NCBI RefSeq assembly: GCF_947496995.1
Contig: NZ_CANMFD010000003.1
Location: forward strand, 186,001-250,000
From: an uncultured Roseibium sp.
GTDB lineage: Bacteria > Pseudomonadota > Alphaproteobacteria > Rhizobiales > Stappiaceae
Direction of reading: 5' to 3'
DNA: 64,000 nucleotides
The notes under the pieces were generated by a model that had not been told where the DNA came from, ran no database searches, and saw only the letters and a list, made by a program, of their open reading frames with translations. Made by a program: the position numbers and the translations under genes. Shown in pieces: positions 26,907 to 35,922 of this stretch (the first letter of the stretch is position 1; every line of letters starts with the position of its first letter).

Positions 26907-28739
26907 TTACTGCTGGCCAAAGTCGTTTGCGTAGCCGTCTTCTATCGCGGCATCGATCAGGACCCTGCCGCCGGCGCGAACCTTCACGGTCGCCTCCCTT
27001 ATCGCCGTCTCAAGGTCCGCCCGGCTCTTGACCGGGCCGATCGTTTCGAAACCTTGCGCTGCCGCCATCGCGCGGATATCGACCTGCGGATCGGTGAGGC
27101 GCTGGCCGATCCACTTGTTGTCTGCGGGCCGGCCGCGCGCATCGGCCATCCGTTCCTGATGACGCTCGTCGTTGAAATAGGATGTGTTGTTGGCGACGAT
27201 TATCAGCAGCGGCACTTTCAGATGGCTGGCTGTCCAAAGCGCGTTTATGCCCATCAGCGTGTCGCCGTCTCCCAGGACAGCGGTGACGATCCTGCCACTG
27301 TCCTTGAGCGCCAGCGCCGCACCCACGGCATGTCCGGGACCGACCCCGACGGCCGCGCCGCCATCCTTGCCGAGATAGGACAACGGATGATCAAAATGGC
27401 TTGCGGCCACCGGCCAGCCGAGCGGCAGTCGCACCAGAGTGACGTCTTCAGCTCTGGCATGGGCACGAATGCCGAGCGCGAAATCGCCGAGAGAAATCTT
27501 CCCGGGCACTGTACCGGGAGCCTCGGCAGGCAACCTGTCCGACCAATGCGTCCTGTCGAAATCCCATGAGCTTGAATCAGCTGCTGCACGGCTCTCGAGC
27601 CTTTCCAGCAGTGCGGATACGAAGGTGTCCGGATGCGCCAGAATGTTGGTGTCGGCCGCCGACAGTGCCTGATGATCCATGCTCCAGCCGTTGGTTACGG
27701 TTGAATCCAGCGAGCAATGGATAATCGGGCAATCCAGCGGGTCCTGGGTCTGGGACTTCCCGGTGCAGCTTCTGAGGTAACCGGCAAGATCCATCCAGTC
27801 GAAAGACATGATGAGATCGGCCTCGGAGATAAGTTCCTGCTCCGCACGGCTTCTGGTCTCCCCGCACGGCGGCAGCAGGTGCTGGCGGTGCGGTGTCGGA
27901 AAGACCGAGGGGTTGTGAATGCTGGTCATCACGGCGGCGCCACAAGCTTCGGCCAACGCGATCCTGCGGTTCCATTCCGGCATGCCTCGGTCCATTCGGC
28001 CGAACAGGAACACCGGACGCCGCGACCGTTCCAGGGCTGCGATCACCTTTTCAAGATCGGCCTTGCCCGGAGCCGGAGGTTCAGGCGCCTGAAACCGCGT
28101 CACGTCTGGAATGGATATCTCCCGCCCGAGTTTTTCCTCCTGCGTGCTCACGTCAAGGCATACGTAAGCTGGCCCCTGGGGCGGCGTGGTCGTGATCTGA
28201 TAGGCACGCAGAAGAGACTCGATCGATGCTTCCACCGAAGCCGGCTGGTCGTCCCACTTGATGAACGGACGGATCAGGGCACCCTGGTCCCTGGATGTAT
28301 GCACCCAGTCGATCCAGGGCCGCCGTTTGTCCGCATCGACCGGTCCGGTCGCCCCGATGATCAGCATCGGCATGCGATCGCACCAGGCGTTGTAGATGCT
28401 CATGGAAGCATGCATCAGGCCGACGTTGGAATGAAGCGCCACCGCCATGGGCCTGCCGGTCACTCGGGCGTAGCCGTCGGCTATGGCAACCGCATGCTCC
28501 TCATGCAGGCACACCACCATCTTCGGATCGATATTGCCGAGATAATTGACCAGCGAGTCATGCAGCCCACGAAAACTCGAACCGGGAACCAGGGCAATGT
28601 AGGGAATTTCAAAAAGACGCAGAAGTTCGGCAACCGCATCGCTGCCCCATTGCAGGACAGTGGTCTCGCATGGAACGGGATTTTCCAGCTCGTCGAGCCA
28701 GATTGGCCCGCTTTCGCCATGGCGGCGAATCTCGTCCAT
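26907..28739 (-). CDS. ThDP-dependent enzyme of the acetolactate synthase/benzoylformate decarboxylase family
   Basis: 610 residues. The N-terminal PYR domain carries the catalytic-Glu segment CLHEEHAVAIADGYAR, a central domain follows, and the C-terminal PP domain has the ThDP motif GDGDTLMGINALW through VANN. The protein is somewhat longer than usual (550-590), with an extra 25 or so residues at the start. It is the first gene of the minus-strand operon and so likely acts on the imported carboxylate or its 2-oxo derivative, making an aldehyde for the ALDH. Carboligation cannot be excluded. Confidence 0.88.
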   Translation of the reverse strand: MDEIRRHGESGPIWLDELENPVPCETTVLQWGSDAVAELLRLFEIPYIALVPGSSFRGLHDSLVNYLGNIDPKMVVCLHEEHAVAIADGYARVTGRPMAVALHSNVGLMHASMSIYNAWCDRMPMLIIGATGPVDADKRRPWIDWVHTSRDQGALIRPFIKWDDQPASVEASIESLLRAYQITTTPPQGPAYVCLDVSTQEEKLGREISIPDVTRFQAPEPPAPGKADLEKVIAALERSRRPVFLFGRMDRGMPEWNRRIALAEACGAAVMTSIHNPSVFPTPHRQHLLPPCGETRSRAEQELISEADLIMSFDWMDLAGYLRSCTGKSQTQDPLDCPIIHCSLDSTVTNGWSMDHQALSAADTNILAHPDTFVSALLERLESRAAADSSSWDFDRTHWSDRLPAEAPGTVPGKISLGDFALGIRAHARAEDVTLVRLPLGWPVAASHFDHPLSYLGKDGGAAVGVGPGHAVGAALALKDSGRIVTAVLGDGDTLMGINALWTASHLKVPLLIIVANNTSYFNDERHQERMADARGRPADNKWIGQRLTDPQVDIRAMAAAQGFETIGPVKSRADLETAIREATVKVRAGGRVLIDAAIEDGYANDFGQQ

Positions 28740-28966
28740 ATCCGTTTTCCTCCCGTGCCGGCCTGTTTGAATTTTTCAGCCTGCTTATCGAGATCAATAG
28801 TGGGCAGAAAACCGGATGCAGGGAAATGCCATCTGCTATCGATTGATGCATTTTGGTTATATGCCTTCCAATCGCACTTTGACAGACCGGCAAAAAATGT
28901 TGAGAAATATTGAAAAAATTCTCTCCCTTGATCCAGCTAGAATAACATTCAGATTGGAAGCCCGTT
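28740..28966. promoter_or_regulatory. Divergent control region between ThDP operon and tandem-HTH LysR gene
   Basis: 227 non-coding bases separate the two divergent genes. The stretch is AT-richer than its surroundings, with A/T-tract segments around 28885-28920 suited to LysR-type binding. No unambiguous sigma-70 promoter or perfect T-N11-A palindrome was identified by eye. The ribosome site GGAAG for the LysR gene is at 28956-28960. Confidence 0.5.
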
Positions 28967-30223
28967 CTGCCCAAGCTCCGCAAACTTCACGTTGCATTAT
29001 CGGTTGCGGAAACCGGCAGCTTTTCAGGCGCCGCACGCCTCATCAACATGACGCAACCTGCCGTCACACGCGCGGTGCAGAGCCTTGAGGACGAACTCGG
29101 CATTGTGCTGTTTCATCGCAGTTCACGGACGCTCGCATTGACAGATGCCGGCAAGCTCCTGATCGCGCGCATCAGGAGAACCCAGTATCACCTGAGGCGA
29201 AGCGAGACGGAACTTCGCGGCCTGAACCGGAATGCTCCAGCCGAAGAATATTCCTTCGTCCAACATGCATCCGATCATGAGTTCGCCGCTCTTCTGGGTA
29301 TCGCGGACTTCGGTTCGATCAACAGCGCCGCACGGGCGGCCGGACTGACGCAACCGGCCCTGAGCAAATCGCTCCGGACACTGGAAAACCGGATCGGATC
29401 AGCCCTTTTCTACCGCATGAAAACCGCCATGAAGCTCACGCGCTCCGGCGAAGTTCTCTTGCGGAGGGTGAAACTCGCCCAGTCAGAAATTCGCCAGGCG
29501 GTCGAAGAGATAGGGTATCTGCGCGGAGAAACCGGCGGCAGGATCAGGATCGGCGCCCTGCCCCTGACCCTCGGCGGGCTCGTCCCGGTTGCGGTTGAAA
29601 AGCTTCTGTGCACCTTTCCCGATGCCCAGGTCGCCATTGTCGACGGAACGTATGAAGCCCTTTTGAAAGACCTCGCCGAAGGCAACATCGATATATTGGC
29701 CGGAACCATCCGCCAACCGATACCGATCGGCGGGCTGGAGTCCGAGGAACTGTTCCGGGACGACATTGCCATCATAGCCGCGCTGAACCATCCGCTCGCG
29801 GCCCGCGATCATGTCAGCCTCGCCGACTGCCTGGAGCACGGCTGGGTGCTACCCTTCGGCGGCGTACCGATCCGGGCTCTTTTCGAGGCCGCACTGTCCG
29901 CCGAGGGCTTGCCGCCACCGCGCAATGTCATCGAAACGGATTCCGTCGTGGCCGTGCGCTCGCTGCTGCTGCGCGGCGACCGTCTGGCACTGCTGTCACG
30001 GTTTCAGGTCGATCTGGAAGTGGACTGGCGCGTGCTGAAAATCCTGCCGGTTGAGATCAGTTCCGGTTACCGGCCCGTCGGCATTACCATCCGCTCGGAT
30101 TTTTCCCCGACGCCCATGGCTTCCGCCCTTCTGCGCTCCCTGCGCGAGGTTGCCGCGGAACTCGGCGCAACAAGGCCCGGGTCCCTCATTGAACCGGGGA
30201 TCAAGACGCCGGCACATTCATGA
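28967..30223 (+). CDS. LysR-type regulator with two tandem HTH domains, probable CTG start
   Basis: About 418 residues if started at CTG 28967. Codons from 28967 read LPKLRKLHVALSVAETGSF and complete a normal LysR HTH, whereas the first ATG (29048) would remove half of it. No ATG, GTG or TTG exists between the in-frame stop at 28943-28945 and 29048. GGAAG lies 6 bases before the CTG. A second complete HTH follows (FAALLGIADFGSINSAARA, LTQPALSKSLRTLE) and then a LysR effector domain. It is divergent from the ThDP-TctCBA operon, which it probably controls. Two HTH units in one LTTR chain are uncommon. Confidence 0.8.
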   Translation: MPKLRKLHVALSVAETGSFSGAARLINMTQPAVTRAVQSLEDELGIVLFHRSSRTLALTDAGKLLIARIRRTQYHLRRSETELRGLNRNAPAEEYSFVQHASDHEFAALLGIADFGSINSAARAAGLTQPALSKSLRTLENRIGSALFYRMKTAMKLTRSGEVLLRRVKLAQSEIRQAVEEIGYLRGETGGRIRIGALPLTLGGLVPVAVEKLLCTFPDAQVAIVDGTYEALLKDLAEGNIDILAGTIRQPIPIGGLESEELFRDDIAIIAALNHPLAARDHVSLADCLEHGWVLPFGGVPIRALFEAALSAEGLPPPRNVIETDSVVAVRSLLLRGDRLALLSRFQVDLEVDWRVLKILPVEISSGYRPVGITIRSDFSPTPMASALLRSLREVAAELGATRPGSLIEPGIKTPAHS

Positions 30224-30967
30224 ACAACGGCGCGCCCAGTATTCCCATGCCCGGGCGACGGGAGCTCCGCCATCATGCTTTGCCGCCGCTTGCCGGATTT
30301 CGCCCGCAGTCAGATAGGATGGCGTTCCAAGGCGAAGGGCGTTCATGAGCACCTCCGCATTGTCGCGCATGCAGATCGCGATGAACACCGCCTGCCGGAT
30401 GTCGGGCCCTGCGCAGACCGCGCCGTGGCGGGCAAGCAGGCAGCTCGGCTCGGCGCCAAGGGTTTGCGCAAGCGAGCGGGCCATGTCCAGATCGGATACC
30501 AGGAGGCTTGTGTCATTGAAACCGTCCTGGCTGTCCCACACCGGCACCTGCGTTCCCATGACGGCGCCGAGATGAAACACCGGCCGCAGCGCGACATCGG
30601 CAACCGCGAAAGGCAGCACGGACGGCGCATGATGATGCACGACCGAATTGACGTCGGGCCGAGCCGCCAGGATTGCCGCGTGGAGGACACGTTCCAGATA
30701 AGGCTTCCCCTCGCCCTCCAGCACGTTGCCCTCAAGATCGAAACGCATGATGTCCCTGGTCTCCACCAGTTCCGGACTGCGCGACCGCGAAAGAAAGAAC
30801 GCTCCCGGATCGTGCGGATCGCGCACGCTGATATGCCCGAATGCATCCAGCACACCTTCGCCCGCCAGGATCCTGTTGGCGGTCACGAGGTCTTCGATGA
30901 CGGCATGCGTGACGGTATCGTTTGCCGAAAATGTCCCGTCCGGCCGCCGCCGGTCCAATGTGGTCAT
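30218..30967 (-). CDS. Class II aldolase/adducin family protein
   Basis: 249 residues from ATG 30967. AFGHISVRDP, the zinc-ligand segment VNSVVHHHAPSVLPFA and ARHGAVCAGPDIRQAV fit the fuculose-phosphate aldolase/adducin fold. Members cleave sugar phosphates or decarboxylate/hydroxylate aromatic acids (many cluster with phthalate-type genes). Its 3' end overlaps that of the LysR gene by 6 bases, tail to tail. Context suggests it belongs to the same regulon as the 20-29 kb operon, although it is transcribed from its own promoter. Confidence 0.88.
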   Translation of the reverse strand: MTTLDRRRPDGTFSANDTVTHAVIEDLVTANRILAGEGVLDAFGHISVRDPHDPGAFFLSRSRSPELVETRDIMRFDLEGNVLEGEGKPYLERVLHAAILAARPDVNSVVHHHAPSVLPFAVADVALRPVFHLGAVMGTQVPVWDSQDGFNDTSLLVSDLDMARSLAQTLGAEPSCLLARHGAVCAGPDIRQAVFIAICMRDNAEVLMNALRLGTPSYLTAGEIRQAAAKHDGGAPVARAWEYWARRCS

Positions 30968-31079
30968 GTGAATGTGTTTCCTGAAACAGAGATCAAACGC
31001 AGGCGCAGACATTGCCAGAAATTGGGCAGCCCGGTCAAAACCTGGACCCGGTAGGGAGTCAACGTTCGCCGCGCCTCAT

Positions 31080-31979
31080 TCACAACGGCCGCGTGCGCGT
31101 GACATAGTTTTCGAAGAAATCAGAGAACTTCGCCACCCGCATCGGCAGGCGTTCGTAGGGCGGATAATAGAGCGTCAGCCACAGCTCCGGCGGCTCCCAG
31201 TCCTCCAGAACCTGAACCAGACGGCCGTTGGAGATCGCTTCCTCGACAATGAAATGCGGCAGCAGCGCGATCCCCTCGCCGTTTTCCGCCAGCCGGGAGA
31301 TCAGGTCGCCGTTGTTGCCCGCAAGGGTCCGCCCGGCCCTGACCCGGCGTGTCTTGCCCTGGCAGCGCAACTCCCAGGTCTCCTCCTGCGAGCGCGCGTC
31401 GTAGGCAAGGCAGGTATGGCTGTCCATGTCATCCGGTGTCTCCGGCTCTCCAAAGGACGCAAGATACCCCGGAGAGGCAACCAGAATGCGCCGGACCGGG
31501 CAGAGTTTACGCCAGATCGTCGACTTGTCCTTCGGCGGTTCGGAAATGCGGATCGCCAGATCGAAATCGTCGGAGACGATGTCGATGAAGCTGTCCGTGA
31601 GAGTGAGCGACAGGGCCGCGCCCGGATACTCGACCCGGAAAGCCGACGCGACATCGGGCAGTATCTGCAGGCCGAGCGACATCGGCGCGTTGATGCGGAT
31701 CAGTCCCGCCACGTCGCCATGCTGCGCCTGCAGGTCTTCGGTCACATTGCGAAAGTCGTCCAGAAGCGGCCGGATACGAGCCGCGAACACCGCCCCCGCA
31801 GAGGTCAGCGAAACATGCCGTGTTGTCCTGAGCAGCAGCTGGATTCCCAGATCCTCCTCAAGAGCGCTGACAGCCCGCGTGACGGTGGGCGCCGTCATGG
31901 CGAGCTGCCGTGCGGCAGCGGCAAAGCTCCTTAGCTCGGCAACCGTGAGAAATATGCGAACCTGTCCGAGATCGATCAT
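31080..31979 (-). CDS. LysR-family transcriptional regulator
   Basis: 299 residues, standard LTTR length. The N-terminal HTH (FLTVAELRSFAAAARQLAMT, PTVTRAVSALEEDLG) is followed by a substrate-binding domain similar to the CrgA/DsdC-like group (INAPMSLGLQILPDVASAF). It is divergent from the glyoxalase-fold gene with 127 bases between them, so it probably regulates that three-gene operon. Confidence 0.92.
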   Translation of the reverse strand: MIDLGQVRIFLTVAELRSFAAAARQLAMTAPTVTRAVSALEEDLGIQLLLRTTRHVSLTSAGAVFAARIRPLLDDFRNVTEDLQAQHGDVAGLIRINAPMSLGLQILPDVASAFRVEYPGAALSLTLTDSFIDIVSDDFDLAIRISEPPKDKSTIWRKLCPVRRILVASPGYLASFGEPETPDDMDSHTCLAYDARSQEETWELRCQGKTRRVRAGRTLAGNNGDLISRLAENGEGIALLPHFIVEEAISNGRLVQVLEDWEPPELWLTLYYPPYERLPMRVAKFSDFFENYVTRTRPL

Positions 31980-32106
31980 GGCCTGATAATTTCATAAAAT
32001 GAAATAATATCATAGAAATTATTGCTATTCCGAACTGGCTGGTGCTGCCCCATTTTCACGTCAACGGCAAACACGAACGCTTTTTTCAAACAAAGGACCA
32101 GCGGTC

Positions 32107-33039
32107 ATGCTCAAGCAAATCAAGGGCCTGCATCACGTCACATCAATGGCGGCGAACGCGCAGCAAAACAGCGATTTCTTCACCAAGGCGCTCGGCCTGC
32201 GCCGGGTCAAGAAAACCGTCAATTTCGACGATCCGGAAGTCTATCACCTCTATTACGGCGACGAGGTTGGAACTCCGGGATCGGTCATGACCTACTTTCC
32301 CTTCCCGCACATCGCCAGAGGCCGGCAGGGCACGGGAGAAGTCGGAGAAACCTATTTCACGGTTCCGGAAGGCTCCCTCGGCTACTGGAAGGAACGCCTT
32401 TCCCGGCACCATGTAGGCGGACTTGGCGAAGACGACGTTTTCGGCGAAAAGCGCCTGCGCTTTGACGGGCCCGACGGCGACCGCTTCGCGCTGATCGAGG
32501 TCGGCAACGATGACCGCGAAGGCTGGACAGCCGGCGGTATCGGCTCCGCCGAAGCGATCCAGGGTTTCCATGGCGCGAGCTTCCGTCTGCAGGACGCAGG
32601 CGGCACGGCCGAACTGCTGAAGTTCATGAATTACAGCGAAGTCGACCGCAAGGACAACTGGACGCGTTTTGGCGTCGAGGGCGGCAACGGAGCCGATTTC
32701 ATCGACATCGAGACGGTCCCGTCCGGTAGCCGCGGCCGTCAGGGAGCCGGATCTGTCCACCACATCGCGTTCGCGGTGGAGGACCGGGCCGCGCAGCTGG
32801 AGGTCCGCAAGGCGCTTCTCGACACGGGCTACCAGGTGACGCCGGTGATCGACCGGGACTATTTTTGGGCGATCTACTTCCGCACCCCCGGCGGCATCCT
32901 GTTCGAGGTCGCAACCAACGAGCCCGGTTTCGACCGGGACGAGGATACCGCTCATCTCGGCGAGGCCCTGAAGCTGCCAGGCCGCTACGAAGAGTTCCGG
33001 ACACAGATCGAGCAAAATCTCAGCCCGATCATCGACTAG
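32107..33039 (+). CDS. Ring-cleaving dioxygenase-like VOC (glyoxalase-fold) protein, MhqA/MhqO-like
   Basis: 310 residues made of two vicinal-oxygen-chelate modules. Metal-ligand candidates are the His pair in KGLHHVTSMA (9-10), the His in GSVHHIAFAV and the Glu in GILFEVATNEPG. Similar proteins (MhqA, MhqO) act in quinone and hydroquinone breakdown in Bacillus and proteobacteria. It begins an operon with an esterase and a pirin. A role in detoxifying hydroquinones or aromatic electrophiles is likely; the substrate itself is not certain. Confidence 0.85.
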   Translation: MLKQIKGLHHVTSMAANAQQNSDFFTKALGLRRVKKTVNFDDPEVYHLYYGDEVGTPGSVMTYFPFPHIARGRQGTGEVGETYFTVPEGSLGYWKERLSRHHVGGLGEDDVFGEKRLRFDGPDGDRFALIEVGNDDREGWTAGGIGSAEAIQGFHGASFRLQDAGGTAELLKFMNYSEVDRKDNWTRFGVEGGNGADFIDIETVPSGSRGRQGAGSVHHIAFAVEDRAAQLEVRKALLDTGYQVTPVIDRDYFWAIYFRTPGGILFEVATNEPGFDRDEDTAHLGEALKLPGRYEEFRTQIEQNLSPIID

Positions 33040-33107
33040 TACCAACCGCTTTCCGGCGGCGCGGAGCCGATGCTCCGCGCGCCCCATCATGTGAATCGAG
33101 AAACGCG

Positions 33108-33728
33108 ATGTCCCTTTCCCTCTATCACGCCCTGACGAAGAAACCGGCTCCGGGCGCGCCCCTGGTTTTCGCCTTTCACGGCACGGGAGGCGACGAGCAC
33201 CAGTTCTCGCAGTTCGTCGACGAAATCCTGCCCGAGGCCGGCCTTGTCTCGCCGCGCGGCGATGTTTCCGAACACGGCGCGTTGCGCTTTTTCCGCCGCA
33301 CCGGCGAAGGCGTTTACGACATGGACGACCTGGCGCTCAGAACCGGCAGGATGGTCTCCTTCATCGAAGCGCACAAGGAAGCCAATCCGGGTCATCCCGT
33401 CTACGCCTTCGGCTATTCCAACGGCGCCAACATCCTTGCGTCTGTGGCCTTCACCCGGCCGGATCTTTTCGACCGGGTTGCCCTGCTTCATCCGCTCATT
33501 CCGTGGACACCGCAGGCCAACCCTGGTCTTGCCGGAAAGGACATCCTGATCACGGCCGGACGCCGCGACCCGATCTGCCCGCGCCAGCAGACCGCAGCCC
33601 TGATTTCCTGGTTGGAAGACCAGAAAGCTGAGGTGAAGGTCGAACTGCATGACGGCGGACACGAGATCCGGCAACAGGAGGTTGCCGCCCTGCAGGCCTT
33701 CCTGACCGATCCGGAGCATTCATCATGA
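33108..33728 (+). CDS. Alpha/beta hydrolase (phospholipase/carboxylesterase, MhqD/YodD-like)
   Basis: 206 residues from ATG 33108. Oxyanion segment FAFHGTGGDE, nucleophile elbow GYSNGAN, acid in AGRRDPICP and His in DGGHEIRQQE complete the serine-hydrolase triad. Bacillus MhqD, coupled to MhqO/MhqE dioxygenases, is the closest functional model. Its stop overlaps the pirin start (ATGA). Confidence 0.9.
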   Translation: MSLSLYHALTKKPAPGAPLVFAFHGTGGDEHQFSQFVDEILPEAGLVSPRGDVSEHGALRFFRRTGEGVYDMDDLALRTGRMVSFIEAHKEANPGHPVYAFGYSNGANILASVAFTRPDLFDRVALLHPLIPWTPQANPGLAGKDILITAGRRDPICPRQQTAALISWLEDQKAEVKVELHDGGHEIRQQEVAALQAFLTDPEHSS

Positions 33729-34423
33729 CTCTCATCCACGAAAACATGAGCCGCGGCCACACACGGACCGGATGGCTGGACAGCTTCCACACGTTTTCCT
33801 TCGGCAATTTCCGCGATCCCTCGCGGATGGGCTTTGGGTCCCTGCGTGTCATCAACGAGGACCGGATCATTCCCGGCTCCGGCTTTGCTGAGCACGGCCA
33901 CGCGGACATGGATATCCTCACCCTGGTCCTGTCCGGCGCGCTGCGTCACAAGGATACGATCGGCAACGAGGCCATAATCGCGCCGGGCGAGGTGCAGCTC
34001 ATGTCCGCCGGCAGCGGGATCCGGCACTCGGAAATGAATGCCTCTGACACCGAGCCCGCACACTTTCTGCAGATCTGGCTGATCCCGGAGACACAGGGAG
34101 GAACGCCGACCTATCAGCAGGCGTTTCTTCCCGCGCCTGAGGCTGCAAGAACCTGGTCGCTTGTGGCGAGCGGCACTCCCGGAGAAGCCTCCTTGCGGCT
34201 TCTTTCCGACACGAAAATCTCCATCGTGCATCCGCTTGCGGGCGCGGAAACAGGTGTCCCGGTTTCAAACGGACGAAAGACCTATCTCCATGTGGTGGAG
34301 GGTCTTGCCACTCTTGCAGGCGAGCGGATCTCATCGGGTGACGGCCTTCAGGTCGGCCGTGAAGGCATCCCTGCCCTGACCTGGCTCACGGATGGCCATG
34401 CCCTGCTGTTCGACATGGCCTGA
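33725..34423 (+). CDS. Pirin-family protein (possible quercetinase)
   Basis: 232 residues, normal for bacterial pirins. The N-terminal cupin has the metal ligands in GFAEHGHADMDILTLVLSG, LRHKD and SGIRHSEMN. Some bacterial pirins are quercetin 2,3-dioxygenases, others redox-sensing co-regulators. Here it ends an electrophile-stress type operon, where oxidation of an aromatic compound seems likelier than regulation. Confidence 0.9.
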   Translation: MTLIHENMSRGHTRTGWLDSFHTFSFGNFRDPSRMGFGSLRVINEDRIIPGSGFAEHGHADMDILTLVLSGALRHKDTIGNEAIIAPGEVQLMSAGSGIRHSEMNASDTEPAHFLQIWLIPETQGGTPTYQQAFLPAPEAARTWSLVASGTPGEASLRLLSDTKISIVHPLAGAETGVPVSNGRKTYLHVVEGLATLAGERISSGDGLQVGREGIPALTWLTDGHALLFDMA

Positions 34424-34750
34424 CAGGGCCACGATGCGAACCTGCAGGGATGGCCGGAACTTTCGGCCCCCTGAACGCTTCACATCCGGGAACTGACAAG
34501 CCATCGCCGGATCGAGAGCCGGAGCACCGTGCGTTCACGGTTTTGTGAATAGCTATAGTAATTGCTGCAGTGCAGCATATCTTGTCAGCGAAGGTGTCCG
34601 CCGTATCGGCGGATGCAACGCCGGGAGACGGTCACACCATGATCCCGGGCCGAAACCCGGGATTTGCAGCGATAAAGAGGAGGAGAAGGATCAGGGCTGG
34701 TGACCACCGCTTCGGTGCGTGAACCGGACTGTTGAAAAAGGAATTCGGCA
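34424..34750. other. Intergenic region with three perfect hairpins
   Basis: 327 bases without a convincing gene. It holds GCTGCAGTGCAGC (34564-34576), TCCGCCG-TAT-CGGCGGA (34597-34613) and ATCCCGGG-N6-CCCGGGAT (34642-34663). The CCCGGG arm resembles the arms of the repeat at 46037. The hairpins could end the pirin operon or structure the patatin leader; no T-run follows them. AAGGA at 34738-34742 serves the patatin start. Confidence 0.5.
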
Positions 34751-35887
34751 ATGAGACAGCAAGTTTCGACTGCCAGCATCATTTCCCTCAATCTCGCACT
34801 TCAGGGTGGCGGAGCGCATGGCGCCTTCACCTGGGGTGTTCTGGACCGCCTCCTCGACGAAAAATCCTTTCAGATCAACGCGATTTCCGGCACCTCCGCC
34901 GGGGCCATGAACGGCGCTGCGCTGGTGTCCGGCCTTGCTCAAGGAGGCAGATCGGGAGCACAGCAGTCCCTGGAAGCCTTCTGGCGGAACGTGTCCGACC
35001 GGGGCCGCCTCACCCGCTACAACGCGGCAACCTCGCAGGCGGTGTTGGGCGGTCTGGGTATCGACATCGCCATGTTCAGGCCGTTTCTGGAAACCGGCCT
35101 GCGGATGTTCTCTCCCTACGAGCTCAATCCCGTCGGGCTCAACCCCTTGCGCAGTGTCATCAGGGCTACAATCGATCTCGACGTCATAACCCGCTCTCCG
35201 ATTGCGTTTTTTGTCACGGCGACCCATGTCGCCACAGGCGAAGCCCGTATCTTTTCCAACCGGGAGATCAGCAGCGAGGTCCTCCTCGCATCCGCCTGCC
35301 TGCCGACACTCTTCCACGCGATCGAACTTGACGGGGAATTCTACTGGGACGGCGGATACAGCGGCAATCCGAGCCTGATGCCGCTGGTGCGCACAAAAGG
35401 AGCCTCCGATATACTGCTTGTGCAGACCAGCCCCACCCGGCGGTCCACAATTCCGCAGAACGCCCGCGAAATCGCCTTGCGCGAAAAGGAGATCTCCTTC
35501 AACACGCCGTTGATCGACGAACTCAGACTGCTTGCGGAACTTCAGCACCAGGCAAGACGCCGCGGGTCCCCGCAACGCACAGGCGTCTTTCCGCGCCTCA
35601 CCGCACTGGGCTCCGGCAGGCAGAGCGACAGCATCACAGCCGCCGACCCCATCGCCGATCTGAGACTGCACCGGATTACCAGCAAGGAAATGAACGACCG
35701 CAGCGGTCAGTCGAAGATGAACTCCGCCTGGCAGTTCCTGACGGATCTGCGCGACGAAGGCCGGGAGGCCGCCGACCGGTTCCTGATCGACCACGGGACC
35801 GACCTTGGACGCAGATCGTCGCTCGACCTGTCGCGCTGGCTGCAATGTGTCGGCAAAACCGAGGTGAAAACGGCCAAGGCCTCATAG
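34751..35887 (+). CDS. Patatin-like phospholipase
   Basis: 378 residues. Oxyanion hole LALQGGGAHGAF, nucleophile Ser in ISGTSAGAMNG and catalytic Asp in WDGGYSGNPSL form the Ser-Asp dyad of patatins. There is no signal peptide, so it is probably cytoplasmic or membrane-associated. In alphaproteobacteria such proteins act on membrane phospholipids or storage polyesters (DUF3734-type PHB-linked patatins are close). It stands alone, convergent with an SDR gene 35 bases on. Confidence 0.9.
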   Translation: MRQQVSTASIISLNLALQGGGAHGAFTWGVLDRLLDEKSFQINAISGTSAGAMNGAALVSGLAQGGRSGAQQSLEAFWRNVSDRGRLTRYNAATSQAVLGGLGIDIAMFRPFLETGLRMFSPYELNPVGLNPLRSVIRATIDLDVITRSPIAFFVTATHVATGEARIFSNREISSEVLLASACLPTLFHAIELDGEFYWDGGYSGNPSLMPLVRTKGASDILLVQTSPTRRSTIPQNAREIALREKEISFNTPLIDELRLLAELQHQARRRGSPQRTGVFPRLTALGSGRQSDSITAADPIADLRLHRITSKEMNDRSGQSKMNSAWQFLTDLRDEGREAADRFLIDHGTDLGRRSSLDLSRWLQCVGKTEVKTAKAS

Positions 35888-35922
35888 CTGGCCGGCCAAT
35901 CCCTCATCCTGGTCTGGGGCCC

